Positions 35,189 through 43,944 of a stretch of DNA of 64,000 bases are shown piece after piece; the stretch's first letter is position 1; each line of letters begins with the position of its first letter. The DNA comes from Burkholderia ubonensis subsp. mesacidophila (GTDB lineage: Bacteria; Pseudomonadota; Gammaproteobacteria; Burkholderiales; Burkholderiaceae). Position numbers and translations under genes: made by a program. The stretch covers positions 558,001 through 622,000 of the forward strand of contig NZ_CP020738.1 of assembly GCF_002097715.1 (NCBI RefSeq), given 5' to 3'. The notes under the pieces were generated by a model. It was not told the DNA's origin. It did not search any database and worked only from the letters and a program-made list of their open reading frames with translations.

Positions 35189-36148
35189 GTGGCCGCATTC
35201 GAAATCGACGACATCGTCCGATCGCTGCAGGACGTGCGCCGCGCGTGGCGCGAGAAACAGCGGCGCTCGCTCGAGCCCGGCGGGCGCGACCTGCCAGCGC
35301 GCGAGGCGCTCGCGCAGATCGTCGGCGCGCTGAAAGGCGTGCTGTTCCCGATGCGGCTCGGCCCGCCCGACCTGCGCCAGGAAAGCGAGAACTTCTACGT
35401 GGCCCATGCGCTCGACGCGGCGCTGAACGCGTTGCTCGCACAAGTGACGCTGGAGCTGCGCTACGCGGCGCGCCAGCGCAACGCTCATGCGCCGGTCGAC
35501 GATCCGGCGTCGGCGGCCGTGCAGGCGTTCGCCGCGCGGCTACCGGAGATCCGCCGCCTGCTCGACAGCGACGTGCTCGCGGCGTTTCACGGCGATCCGG
35601 CGGCCGGCAGTGTCGACGAGGTGCTGCTGTGCTACCCGGGCGTGCTCGCGATGATTCATCACCGGCTCGCGCACGAACTGTACCGGCTCGGGTTGCCGCT
35701 GCTCGCGCGCATCATCGCCGAGCAGGCGCACGCGGAGACCGGCATCGACATCCATCCCGGCGCGCGCATCGGCGGCGGCTTCTTCATCGACCACGGCACG
35801 GGCGTCGTGATCGGCGAGACGGCGATCATCGGCGAGCGCGTGCGCGTCTACCAGGCGGTCACGCTCGGCGCCAAGCGCTTCCCGCGCGATGCCGCCGGCC
35901 ATCTGGAGAAGGGCCTCGCACGCCATCCGATCGTTGAGGACGACGTCGTGATCTACGCGGGCGCGACGATCCTCGGCCGTGTGACGATCGGGCGCGGCGC
36001 GGTGATCGGCGGCAACGTGTGGCTCACGCAGGACGTGCCGCCGGGCGCGAACGTCACCCAGGCCGTGCTGCGCAGCGAAGCGACGCAGGCGTCGCGCGCG
36101 GCGGCCGCGCTGGCCGCGTCGGCGCCGGTTGCGCAGGCGGCGTCATGA
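35189..36148 (+). CDS. epsC: Serine O-acetyltransferase, EpsC type
   Basis: A 319-residue enzyme that makes O-acetylserine from serine and acetyl-CoA, the first step of cysteine synthesis. The N-terminal helical domain has YPGVLAMIHHRLAHELYRLG, and the left-handed beta-helix hexapeptide part has IDIHPGARIGGGFFIDHGTG and GAVIGGNVWLTQDVPPGANV. It is the EpsC branch (about 310 residues), which accompanies family 2A encapsulin operons. The start is GTG at 35189, with GGGGAG upstream. Its stop overlaps the next start (ATGA), so the XRE regulator is translated with it. Confidence 0.9.
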   Translation: MAAFEIDDIVRSLQDVRRAWREKQRRSLEPGGRDLPAREALAQIVGALKGVLFPMRLGPPDLRQESENFYVAHALDAALNALLAQVTLELRYAARQRNAHAPVDDPASAAVQAFAARLPEIRRLLDSDVLAAFHGDPAAGSVDEVLLCYPGVLAMIHHRLAHELYRLGLPLLARIIAEQAHAETGIDIHPGARIGGGFFIDHGTGVVIGETAIIGERVRVYQAVTLGAKRFPRDAAGHLEKGLARHPIVEDDVVIYAGATILGRVTIGRGAVIGGNVWLTQDVPPGANVTQAVLRSEATQASRAAAALAASAPVAQAAS

Positions 36149-36396
36149 GCGAGCTGATCCAGCGCTTCGGCGCGACGGTGCGCAAGCTGCGCGAGGCGCG
36201 CACGTGGTCGCAGGAGCAGCTCGCCGAGCATGCGGGGCTGAACCGCTCGTATGTCGGCGAGATCGAGCGCGGCGAGGCGATCGCGTCGCTCGTCACCGTC
36301 GACAAGATCGCGCGTGCGTTCGACGTGTCGATCGCGCGCCTGCTGCTCGCGCCCGGCGGCGCGGCAGGCGATCCGCCTGCGGCGGTATCGCCTTGA
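36145..36396 (+). CDS. XRE-family HTH regulator
   Basis: An 83-residue protein that is nearly all HTH: RFGATVRKLREARTWSQEQL, then GLNRSYVGEIERGEAIAS and VTVDKIARAFDVSIARLLLA, the full five-helix XRE/Cro fold. The tail is Pro/Ala-rich. Its ATG overlaps the SAT stop, giving tight coupling with cysteine-precursor synthesis. It probably controls its own operon and possibly the encapsulin genes beyond the opposite-strand membrane protein. Confidence 0.87.
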   Translation: MSELIQRFGATVRKLREARTWSQEQLAEHAGLNRSYVGEIERGEAIASLVTVDKIARAFDVSIARLLLAPGGAAGDPPAAVSP

Positions 36397-36415
36397 GCGT
36401 CGTGCGCGCGACGGC

Positions 36416-37570
36416 TCAGACCGGCTGCTTCAGGCCGATCGGGCGGATGTCGTCCTTCTTGAGCATCACGCAGTTTCGTCCGGCTTCGCGCGCCTTGTCC
36501 CGGGCCTTCTTGTTCTCGGCCACGTCGTTCGAGAATTTGTTGTCCGGCGCATCGGTGACGCCGGGAACGAATGGGTCGGCGCACAGCAGGCGAATGTCGC
36601 CGAACGCGTAGCGGACGTACGCGTGGACGATCGGCAGGCCTGACGACGTGACGGCAATGCCGACGTGATCGAGGCTCGCCCGGGCGTCCGCCTTGAGCAG
36701 TTCGAAGTCCTGAGGCGCCACGCTGTAGACCCCGGTTTTTTCGAGCGTTCGGGTGGCGATGCCGGTGGAGAAGGACGTAAAGGACCACATGATCAGCGCA
36801 TAGAGCACGAGGCCGACGCCGACTGCGACGTACTTGACGGCCGTCGTCATCGGCTTGTTGCGGGCGACCGAACTGATCGCCATCAATCCCGGGAGGAAGC
36901 CCGCGAGGGTGAGGGGCAGAAGGACGATGAGCGCCGGATACGCCTTGGCGTCCGTGCTCATGTCGCCCGCGAACGACTCGATGGCCAGGAAGGCGGCGCT
37001 GCTCGAAATGGTGGCGATGGTCACGATTGCGGACAGCGCGATGGATTTCCCGGTGGTCTTCCACTTGCCCTGGCCGCTGGAGGTGCCGTCGATGCGCCAT
37101 CCGATGAGCGCGGCTGCGGCGCAGAAGGCGAACGTCGCGAACAGGATGAGCGGAATCGACAGGCTCTTGAACCAGATCGATCCGGCGAATACCAGCGCCA
37201 TCCAGAATAGCACGGTCAGGAGAATCACGACAGACGAGCTCTTGGACAGCACGCGCAGGTCGTTGTTGAGCGACATGAAGAACAGCAAAAAGATCGACGG
37301 AACGCACAGGATGAACAGCAGCGCGGATACCAGCAGCAGCGTGCCGATCAGCAATGCCAGCAAACCGGACGTCGACGAAACCGAATCGAGAAACAGCGAA
37401 TACCAGCCGATTCGATCGAGATAGACCCACAGCGAAAGCCCGGGAATGATCAACAGCAGGATCGACGATTTGGCCGCCAGATCGGTGGCGTCCTTCGCGA
37501 AGTCGAGAATTTTCTTGAAACGCTCGAAGACATCGTTCCACGGAATGATGGACGGAGGTGTACTCATCAT
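36416..37570 (-). CDS. Unknown multi-pass membrane protein inside the encapsulin cluster
   Basis: A 384-residue membrane protein of no family I recognise. Hydrophobic helices are visible at about residues 37-50, 68-100, 110-160, 180-205, 215-240 and 245-270; the last 110 residues are soluble and charged (FSNDVAENKKARDKAREAGR). A short loop FLLFFMSLNNDLRVL lies between helices. Two adjacent ATGs (37570, 37567) follow AAGGGG. It is on the opposite strand, between the SAT/XRE unit and the encapsulin operon, so it may be a separate insertion or a functional part of the cluster. Confidence 0.75.
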   Translation of the reverse strand: MMSTPPSIIPWNDVFERFKKILDFAKDATDLAAKSSILLLIIPGLSLWVYLDRIGWYSLFLDSVSSTSGLLALLIGTLLLVSALLFILCVPSIFLLFFMSLNNDLRVLSKSSSVVILLTVLFWMALVFAGSIWFKSLSIPLILFATFAFCAAAALIGWRIDGTSSGQGKWKTTGKSIALSAIVTIATISSSAAFLAIESFAGDMSTDAKAYPALIVLLPLTLAGFLPGLMAISSVARNKPMTTAVKYVAVGVGLVLYALIMWSFTSFSTGIATRTLEKTGVYSVAPQDFELLKADARASLDHVGIAVTSSGLPIVHAYVRYAFGDIRLLCADPFVPGVTDAPDNKFSNDVAENKKARDKAREAGRNCVMLKKDDIRPIGLKQPV

Positions 37571-37819
37571 GGCCCCTTGGTTCTGGTTTCGGAGTTGAAT
37601 ATTAGGATTCCGTGACGCTGTCCTGTCAATCGGTGGGAGGCGGCGCGCCGCGCCTGAGCAGCAAAAAAAATGGTCGCGAATCAACGATCCCGAGCTTTGC
37701 TGACGATGTCGTTTTGAATTGGCGGCTATAGCATGTTGAGCGGCCCGCACGACGTCTCGATAATGTTTTTTTCCGCGACAAGCATTTCTGTTTTGGTTTC
37801 ATAGCCCCCGGAGTCACCT

Positions 37820-38752
37820 ATGTCGACGATAGTGAGCGGCCAGACAGCGCTCGGCGATAACGCAGCACGGCAACTTGCCAATGCCACCAAGACCGTTCCC
37901 CAGCTTTCCACGATCACGCCGCGATGGCTCACTCACCTGTTGCAATGGGTGCCCGTCGAGGCCGGCATCTATCGCCTGAATCAGGTGAAGAATCCCGAGG
38001 CGGTGCGGGCCGCGTGCACGGCACGCGAAGACGAGGGCGCGCTGCCGCGCACGTTCGTGCCTTACGAGGAGCAGCCGCGCGAGTATTTCCTGAACGCGGT
38101 GAGCACGGTGCTCGACGTGCATACGCGGATCTCCGATCTCTACAGCAGCCCGCACGACCAGATCAAGGAACAACTTCGCCTGACGATCGAAACGATCAAG
38201 GAACTGCAGGAAAGCCAACTGATCAACAACCCCGACTACGGCCTGCTCGCGAACGTCGCCGACGAGCAGCGCGTGTTCCCGCTGACGGGCGCGCCGACGC
38301 CGGACGATCTCGACGAGCTGCTGACCAAGGTGTGGAAGGAGCCCGCGTTCTTCCTCACGCATCCGCTCGCGATCGCGGCGTTCGGCCGCGAATGCACGCG
38401 GCGCGGCGTGCCGCCGCCGACGGTCAGCCTGTTCGGCTCGCAGTTCCTCACATGGCGCGGCATTCCGCTGATTCCGTCGGACAAGGTGCCGGTCGCGGAC
38501 GGCAAGACCAAGATCCTGCTCTTGCGCGTTGGCGACAAGCGGCAGGGCGTGGTCGGCCTCTACCAGCCGGGCATCGCGGGCGAGCAGGGGCCCGGGCTGT
38601 CGGTGCGCTTCATGGGGATCAACAACCAGGCGATCGCGTCGTACCTGATCTCGCTGTATTGCTCGCTTGCGGTCCATTCGCCGGACGCGCTGGCTGTCCT
38701 CGAAGACGTCGAAATCGGCAAGTACCATGACTACCCCGACACCTACCGTTAA
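37820..38752 (+). CDS. Family 2A encapsulin nanocompartment shell protein
   Basis: A 310-residue shell protein, recognised as family 2A (SrpI-like) from its N-terminal arm (LGDNAARQLANATKTVPQLS), the TPRWLTHLLQWVPVEAGIYR segment, and RTFVPYEEQPREYFLNAVST with an HK97-type E-loop and axial domain. Family 2A shells form T=1 icosahedral compartments with a desulfurase inside. Its stop lies within the start of the cargo gene (26-bp overlap in another frame). An upstream CCCGGAG serves the start. The call is strong because of family-specific sequence plus cargo partner. Confidence 0.93.
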   Translation: MSTIVSGQTALGDNAARQLANATKTVPQLSTITPRWLTHLLQWVPVEAGIYRLNQVKNPEAVRAACTAREDEGALPRTFVPYEEQPREYFLNAVSTVLDVHTRISDLYSSPHDQIKEQLRLTIETIKELQESQLINNPDYGLLANVADEQRVFPLTGAPTPDDLDELLTKVWKEPAFFLTHPLAIAAFGRECTRRGVPPPTVSLFGSQFLTWRGIPLIPSDKVPVADGKTKILLLRVGDKRQGVVGLYQPGIAGEQGPGLSVRFMGINNQAIASYLISLYCSLAVHSPDALAVLEDVEIGKYHDYPDTYR

Positions 38753-40703
38753 TTCAGGACTGCCGGGCAGCAGCCTGCCGCACGCGCCGCTGCCGGCCGG
38801 CCTGCCCGACCCGGCGACGCTCGCGCGGCTCGCGTCCGAGTTCTTCGCGACGCCGCCGGGGCAGGCGGCCGCGCCGGCACTGTCGACGGGCAGCGGCGCG
38901 GTGGGCGGCGTGCCGTCGGCGCTGCCGGCGGCGGCGCCGATCCTCGCGTCGGTGAGCAACCCGGCGCCGGCCGGCTCGCCGCTTGCGGGGCCGGGCGGCA
39001 CGGGCACCGGCGTGCCGGGCCTCGTGCTGCAGGATGACGCGCAAGGCAAGATCGCTGGCACAAACCTCGCGCCGTCCGCGCCGACGCATGTGCTGTCGCT
39101 CGGCAACCGCGCGCCGGCGCTTGCGCCGCATGCCGCCGCGCAGAACGGCCTGCCCGACAGCGTCGTGTCGATCGCGCCCGCGCTCGAACCGCGCGTCGGC
39201 GGCGCGGCGCTCGGCGTGCCGCAGGCGAGCGCCTCGCCGTATTACTTCACCGACGGTACGCTGCAAGGCTGGCAGGCGACGCCGCACGACATCGTCGTGC
39301 CGTCGAACGGCCTCGCGTCGCCCGAAGCGTTCGGGCTGCCCGGCGACGATGCGCTGCGCGAGCTGCTTGCGTCGAGTCGTCATGCACCGGCGCAGTCCGC
39401 ACCGCACGACGCGCCCGCGCGCTACTTCATCGACGATGCACGCGCTGCCGAGCCGCATGTGCTCACGGGCGGCGCGCAGCCGCCGTTCGACGTGAACGCG
39501 ATCCGCCGCGATTTCCCGATCCTGCGGGAGCGCGTGAACGGCAAGCCGCTGATCTGGCTCGACAACGCGGCGACGACGCACAAGCCGCAGGCGGTGATCG
39601 ACCGGCTCGCGTACTTCTACGCGCACGAGAACTCGAACATCCATCGCGCCGCGCATGCGCTCGCGGGGCGCGCGACTGACGCGTACGAGCACGCGCGCGA
39701 CACGGTGCGGCGCTTCATCGGCGCGGCGTCGCCGGACGAGATCGTGTTCGTGCGCGGCACGACCGAGGCGATCAACCTGATCGCGAAGACGTGGGGCGTG
39801 CAGAACGTCGGCGAGGGTGACGAGATCGTCGTGTCGCATCTCGAGCATCACGCGAACATCGTGCCGTGGCAGCAGCTCGCCGCGCAGACGGGCGCGAGGC
39901 TGCGCGTGATTCCGGTCGACGACTCGGGCCAGGTGTTGCTCGACGAATACCGCAAGCTGCTGAGCGAGCGCACGAAGCTCGTGGCCGTCACGCAGGTGTC
40001 GAACGCGCTCGGCACGGTCGTGCCGGTGCAGGAGATCGTCGCGCTCGCGCATCGCGCGGGCGCGAAGGCGCTCGTCGACGGCGCGCAGTCGATCTCGCAC
40101 CTGCGGGTCGACGTGCAGGCGCTCGACGCGGACTTCTTCGTGTTCTCGGGCCACAAGATCTACGGCCCGACGGGCATCGGCGTCGTCTACGCGAAGCGCG
40201 CGATCCTCGACGACATGCCGCCGTGGCAAGGCGGCGGCAACATGATCGCGGACGTCACGTTCGAGCGCACCGTGTTCCAGCCGCCGCCGAACCGCTTCGA
40301 GGCGGGCACCGGCAACATCGCGGACGCGGTGGGGCTGGGCGCTGCGCTCGACTACGTGAGCCGCGTCGGCATCGAGCGCATCGCGCGCTACGAGCACGAC
40401 CTGCTCGCGTATGCGACGAGCGCGCTCGCGCCGGTGCCGGGCGTGCGGCTCGTCGGCACCGCGCGCGACAAGGCGAGCGTGCTGTCGTTCGTGCTGAAGG
40501 GCTACGCGACCGAAGAGGTGGGCCGCGCGCTCGACGAGGAAGGGATCGCGGTGCGCTCCGGGCATCACTGCGCACAGCCGATCCTGCGTCGCTTCGGACT
40601 CGAGGCGACCGTGCGGCCGTCGCTCGCGTTCTACAACACGTGCGACGAAGTCGATGCGCTGGTGTCGGTCGTCAGGAAACTGGCGTCGCGCCGGCGCGGT
40701 TGA
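38727..40703 (+). CDS. Family 2A encapsulin cargo protein, cysteine desulfurase
   Basis: A 658-residue SufS-like cysteine desulfurase with a long unstructured N-terminal extension. Residues 1 to about 253 are Ala/Pro/Gly-rich and contain short hydrophobic motifs (ATLARLASEFFATPPG, YYFTDGTLQGWQ, ARYFIDDARAAEP) that are candidates for shell binding. From 254 (FDVNAIRRDFPILRE) it is a class V aminotransferase: LDNAATTHKPQAVIDRL, Schiff-base Lys477 in FSGHKIYGPTG, catalytic Cys615 in RSGHHCAQPILRR. The start ATG overlaps the shell gene by 26 bp. It releases sulfur from cysteine as a persulfide inside the shell. Confidence 0.93.
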   Translation: MTTPTPTVNSGLPGSSLPHAPLPAGLPDPATLARLASEFFATPPGQAAAPALSTGSGAVGGVPSALPAAAPILASVSNPAPAGSPLAGPGGTGTGVPGLVLQDDAQGKIAGTNLAPSAPTHVLSLGNRAPALAPHAAAQNGLPDSVVSIAPALEPRVGGAALGVPQASASPYYFTDGTLQGWQATPHDIVVPSNGLASPEAFGLPGDDALRELLASSRHAPAQSAPHDAPARYFIDDARAAEPHVLTGGAQPPFDVNAIRRDFPILRERVNGKPLIWLDNAATTHKPQAVIDRLAYFYAHENSNIHRAAHALAGRATDAYEHARDTVRRFIGAASPDEIVFVRGTTEAINLIAKTWGVQNVGEGDEIVVSHLEHHANIVPWQQLAAQTGARLRVIPVDDSGQVLLDEYRKLLSERTKLVAVTQVSNALGTVVPVQEIVALAHRAGAKALVDGAQSISHLRVDVQALDADFFVFSGHKIYGPTGIGVVYAKRAILDDMPPWQGGGNMIADVTFERTVFQPPPNRFEAGTGNIADAVGLGAALDYVSRVGIERIARYEHDLLAYATSALAPVPGVRLVGTARDKASVLSFVLKGYATEEVGRALDEEGIAVRSGHHCAQPILRRFGLEATVRPSLAFYNTCDEVDALVSVVRKLASRRRG

Positions 40704-40883
40704 CGTCGCGGGACGGGAGCGGCCGCGTGCATTGCGCGGCCGTTTCCGATTCCATCCGTCGCGGATGCTCGAGCAGTCATCCATATCAGTTCAGCAGATA
40801 AACGTATCGAATATGCTTCGTTGACGGGCCGCGAGCTGCGATCGTAGATTCGCGTTTTCATCGCATTCGACGGGGCCTGCTTC

Positions 40884-41786
40884 ATGACCATCATCGCCAC
40901 CCACACCGCTGAGCCGTCGCCACGCGCGACGTCGCAACACTTCGAGATTCGCGCGTTCGACGGGCCGCTGGGCGCGGAGGTGATCGGCCTCGACCTGTCG
41001 ATGCCGCTCGACGATGTTGATTTCTCCCGCATCCATCGCGCGCATCTCGACCATCACGTGCTGGTGTTCCGCGACCAGCGCATCACGCCGGAGCAGCACA
41101 TCGCGTTCAGCCGCCGCTTCGGCCCGCTGCAGATCCACGTGCTGCATCAGTTCGCGCTGGCCGGGCATCCCGAAGTGCTGGTCGTGTCGAACATCGTCGA
41201 GAACGGCCAGCCGATCGGTCTCGGCGACGCCGGCCACTTCTGGCACTCGGACCTGTCGTACAAGGAAAAGCCGAGCCTCGGCTCGCTGCTGCACGCGCAG
41301 GAGCTGCCGTCCGCAGGCGGCGACACGCTGTTCGCGAACATGCACCTCGCGTGGGACACCCTGCCCGCGCACCTGCGCCGCGCGGCCGAAGGGCTGCGCG
41401 CAGAGCATACGTATCTCGCGCGCTATGCGGAACTGCAGGCGCGCAACCCGTGGCGGCCGAACCTGTCCGCCGAGCAGATCGCGCAGGTGAAGCCGGTCGT
41501 GCATCCGGTCGTGCGCACGCACCCGGAGACGGGCCGCAAGGCGCTGTTCGTCAGCGAGCACTTCACGACGCGCATCGTCGGCCTGCCCGACGACGAAAGC
41601 CGCGCGCTGCTCGACGAACTGTTCGCGCACAGCGTGCGCGCCGAGCATGTGTACCGGCACGCGTGGCGCGACCACGACCTCGTGTTCTGGGACAACCGTT
41701 CGCTGATGCATCTCGCGGCCGGCACGCCGGACCACCTGCGCCGCAAGCTGTATCGCACGACGATCGAAGGCGACGCGCCGTTCTGA
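40884..41786 (+). CDS. TauD/TfdA-family 2-oxoglutarate-dependent dioxygenase
   Basis: A 300-residue Fe(II)/2-oxoglutarate dioxygenase. Metal ligands: His121 and Asp123 in HFWHSDLSYKEKPS, and distal His276 in NRSLMHLAAGT. The C-terminal Arg-rich RRKLYRTTIEGDAPF is typical for 2-oxoglutarate binding. TauD releases sulfite from taurine; this gene heads a unit with an NrtA/SsuA-type binding protein, ATPase and permease, so the substrate is probably an organosulfonate or related compound. The ATG at 40884 begins MTIIATHTAEP. Confidence 0.88.
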   Translation: MTIIATHTAEPSPRATSQHFEIRAFDGPLGAEVIGLDLSMPLDDVDFSRIHRAHLDHHVLVFRDQRITPEQHIAFSRRFGPLQIHVLHQFALAGHPEVLVVSNIVENGQPIGLGDAGHFWHSDLSYKEKPSLGSLLHAQELPSAGGDTLFANMHLAWDTLPAHLRRAAEGLRAEHTYLARYAELQARNPWRPNLSAEQIAQVKPVVHPVVRTHPETGRKALFVSEHFTTRIVGLPDDESRALLDELFAHSVRAEHVYRHAWRDHDLVFWDNRSLMHLAAGTPDHLRRKLYRTTIEGDAPF

Positions 41787-41842
41787 GCGCCGCGCCGCTT
41801 TCCGCCCCCGCTCCTGCCTTCACCCTTCCGATCGGAGTTCCG

Positions 41843-42898
41843 ATGTCGTTTTCGATTCGCGCGGCGCTGGGCCGCACGACGCTGTCCGCACGCCGTGCGG
41901 CCGTCACCACGCTTGCCGCGGCGCTCGCCGTCGCGGGCCTCGGGGCCGCGCGGCCCGCGCTCGCCGAAGGGCAGATCCGCATCGCCGAGCAGTTCGGCGT
42001 CGTCTACCTGATGCTGAACGTCGCGCGCGACCAGCAACTGATCGAGAAGGAAGGCCGCAAGGCCGGCCTCGACATCAAGGTCGACTGGGTGCGCCTGTCG
42101 GGCGGCGCGGCCGTGAACGACGCGCTGCTGTCCGGCGCGGTCGACATCGCGGGCGCGGGCGTCGGCCCGCTGCTGACGGTGTGGGACCGCACGCATGGCC
42201 GGCAGAACGTGAAGGGCGTCGCGTCCCTCGGCAACCTGCCGTACTACCTCGTCAGCAACAATCCGAACGTGAAGACGCTCGCCGACTTCACCGCGAAGGA
42301 CCGCATCGCGGTGCCGGCCGTCGGCGTGTCCGTGCAGTCGCGCGTGCTGCAGTATGCGGTCGCGAAGCAGTGGGGCGACAAGCAATACGCGAAGCTCGAC
42401 GGCTTCACGCAGGCGATTCCGCACCCCGACGCGACCGCCGCGATTCTTGCGAACGGCAGCGTGATCACCGCCCACTTCGCCAATCCGCCGTTCCAGGAAC
42501 AGGAGCTGGCAGGCAATCCGAACGCGCACATCGTGCTGAATTCGTACGACGTGCTGGGCGGCCCGAGCTCGGCGACCGTGCTCTACGCGACCGAGAAATT
42601 CCGCAACGACAATCCGAAGACCTATCGCGCATTCGTCGCGGCGCTGGCGGAGGCTGCGCGCGTGATCGCGGCCGACCCCGAGCGCGCGGCGGACGCCTAT
42701 ATTCGCGTGAACGGCTCGAAGATCGACCGCGCGCTGCTGCTGAAGATCGTGCGCAATCCGCAGGTGCAGTTCAGGACCGCGCCGCAGAACACGTTCAAGC
42801 TCGCGCAGTTCATGTATCGGATCGGCGCGATCCGCAACGAGCCGAAATCGTGGCGCGACTACTTCTTCGACGATCCCGCGACGGCGGGCGGGAGCTGA
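41843..42898 (+). CDS. Sulfonate/nitrate-type ABC transporter binding protein
   Basis: A 351-residue periplasmic binding protein of the SsuA/TauA/NrtA group. The signal peptide (RRAAVTTLAAALAVAGLGAA) ends around ARPALAEG. QIRIAEQFGVVYLMLNVARD and WVRLSGGAAVNDALLSGAVD are the group's first-domain patterns; ITAHFANPPFQEQELAGN and FVAALAEAARVIAADPE follow. It lies 56 bp after the dioxygenase and before the ATPase and permease genes, forming a complete importer. Confidence 0.88.
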   Translation: MSFSIRAALGRTTLSARRAAVTTLAAALAVAGLGAARPALAEGQIRIAEQFGVVYLMLNVARDQQLIEKEGRKAGLDIKVDWVRLSGGAAVNDALLSGAVDIAGAGVGPLLTVWDRTHGRQNVKGVASLGNLPYYLVSNNPNVKTLADFTAKDRIAVPAVGVSVQSRVLQYAVAKQWGDKQYAKLDGFTQAIPHPDATAAILANGSVITAHFANPPFQEQELAGNPNAHIVLNSYDVLGGPSSATVLYATEKFRNDNPKTYRAFVAALAEAARVIAADPERAADAYIRVNGSKIDRALLLKIVRNPQVQFRTAPQNTFKLAQFMYRIGAIRNEPKSWRDYFFDDPATAGGS

Positions 42899-43023
42899 AC
42901 GGCGGCCGTTCGGGCGGCGCAATCGACGTTTATGCGCCGCGATGGTTTGAATATGCGCAATGATTGGTTGGTGCGTGCACCGGCCGACCGTATGGTGACG
43001 TTTTACTTGCAGGATGCGTCATC

Positions 43024-43944
43024 GTGAACGTCACCACGTCCAGTAGCTGGGCGCTGCCCGTGGCAGCGCGTCATGGTTCGTCGCCCGTCGCACGGGCGGC
43101 GGCCGAAGCGCCTTCCAACGCTCGTTCCGCACCGGACGCCGCCGCGCCGTCCGCGCACAGCGAGCGCCTGCTCGCGATCGACCGCGTCAGTCTCGAATAC
43201 CGCAGCCACGCGCGCATCGTCCGCGCGACGCATCAGGTGAGCTTCGACGTGTACGGCGGCGACCGCTTCGTGCTGCTCGGGCCGTCGGGTTGCGGCAAGT
43301 CGACGCTGCTGAAGGCGATCGCGGGTTTCATCGAGCCGGCGTCCGGCACGATCGCGCTCGGCGGCGAGCCGGTGCGCGGGCCCGGCGCCGACCGCGTCGT
43401 CGTGTTTCAGGAATTCGATCAGCTGCCGCCGTGGAAGACGGTCGCCGAGAACGTCGCGTTTCCGCTGCGCGTCGCGAAGAAGCTGCCGCGCGCGGAAGCA
43501 CGCGAGCGCGCGCTGCACTATCTCGACAAGGTCGGCCTGGCCGCGTTCGCCGACGCGTATCCGCACACGCTGTCCGGCGGCATGAAGCAGCGCGTCGCGA
43601 TTGCCCGCGCGCTCGCGATGCAGCCGCGCGTGCTGCTGATGGACGAACCGTTCGCCGCGCTCGACGCGCTGACGCGCCGCAAGATGCAGGAGGAGCTGCT
43701 GCGGCTGTGGGACGACGTGCGGTTCACGCTGCTGTTCGTCACGCATTCGATCGAGGAGGCGCTCGTCGTCGGCAACCGGATTCTGCTGCTGTCGCCGCAC
43801 CCGGGCCGTGTGCGTGCGGAACTCAACAGTCACGCGTATTCGCAGGACAGCGTCGGCCGCGCCGATTTCCGCGACAGCGTCGCGCGCATTCACCGGCTGC
43901 TGTTCGAGACGGATGCGGAACACGTGCAGGATACCGAACGATGA
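43024..43944 (+). CDS. ABC transporter ATP-binding protein (SsuB/TauB-like)
   Basis: A 306-residue ATPase with an unusual 45-residue Ala/Ser-rich N-terminal leader. Walker A is GPSGCGKSTLLKAIAGF, signature LSGGMKQRVAIARALAM, Walker B LLMDEPFAALDALTRR, and H-loop LLFVTHSIEEAL. The start is uncertain: GTG at 43024 is used, and an upstream ATG at 42964 would add 20 residues. Its stop overlaps the permease start (ATGA). Confidence 0.9.
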   Translation: MNVTTSSSWALPVAARHGSSPVARAAAEAPSNARSAPDAAAPSAHSERLLAIDRVSLEYRSHARIVRATHQVSFDVYGGDRFVLLGPSGCGKSTLLKAIAGFIEPASGTIALGGEPVRGPGADRVVVFQEFDQLPPWKTVAENVAFPLRVAKKLPRAEARERALHYLDKVGLAAFADAYPHTLSGGMKQRVAIARALAMQPRVLLMDEPFAALDALTRRKMQEELLRLWDDVRFTLLFVTHSIEEALVVGNRILLLSPHPGRVRAELNSHAYSQDSVGRADFRDSVARIHRLLFETDAEHVQDTER

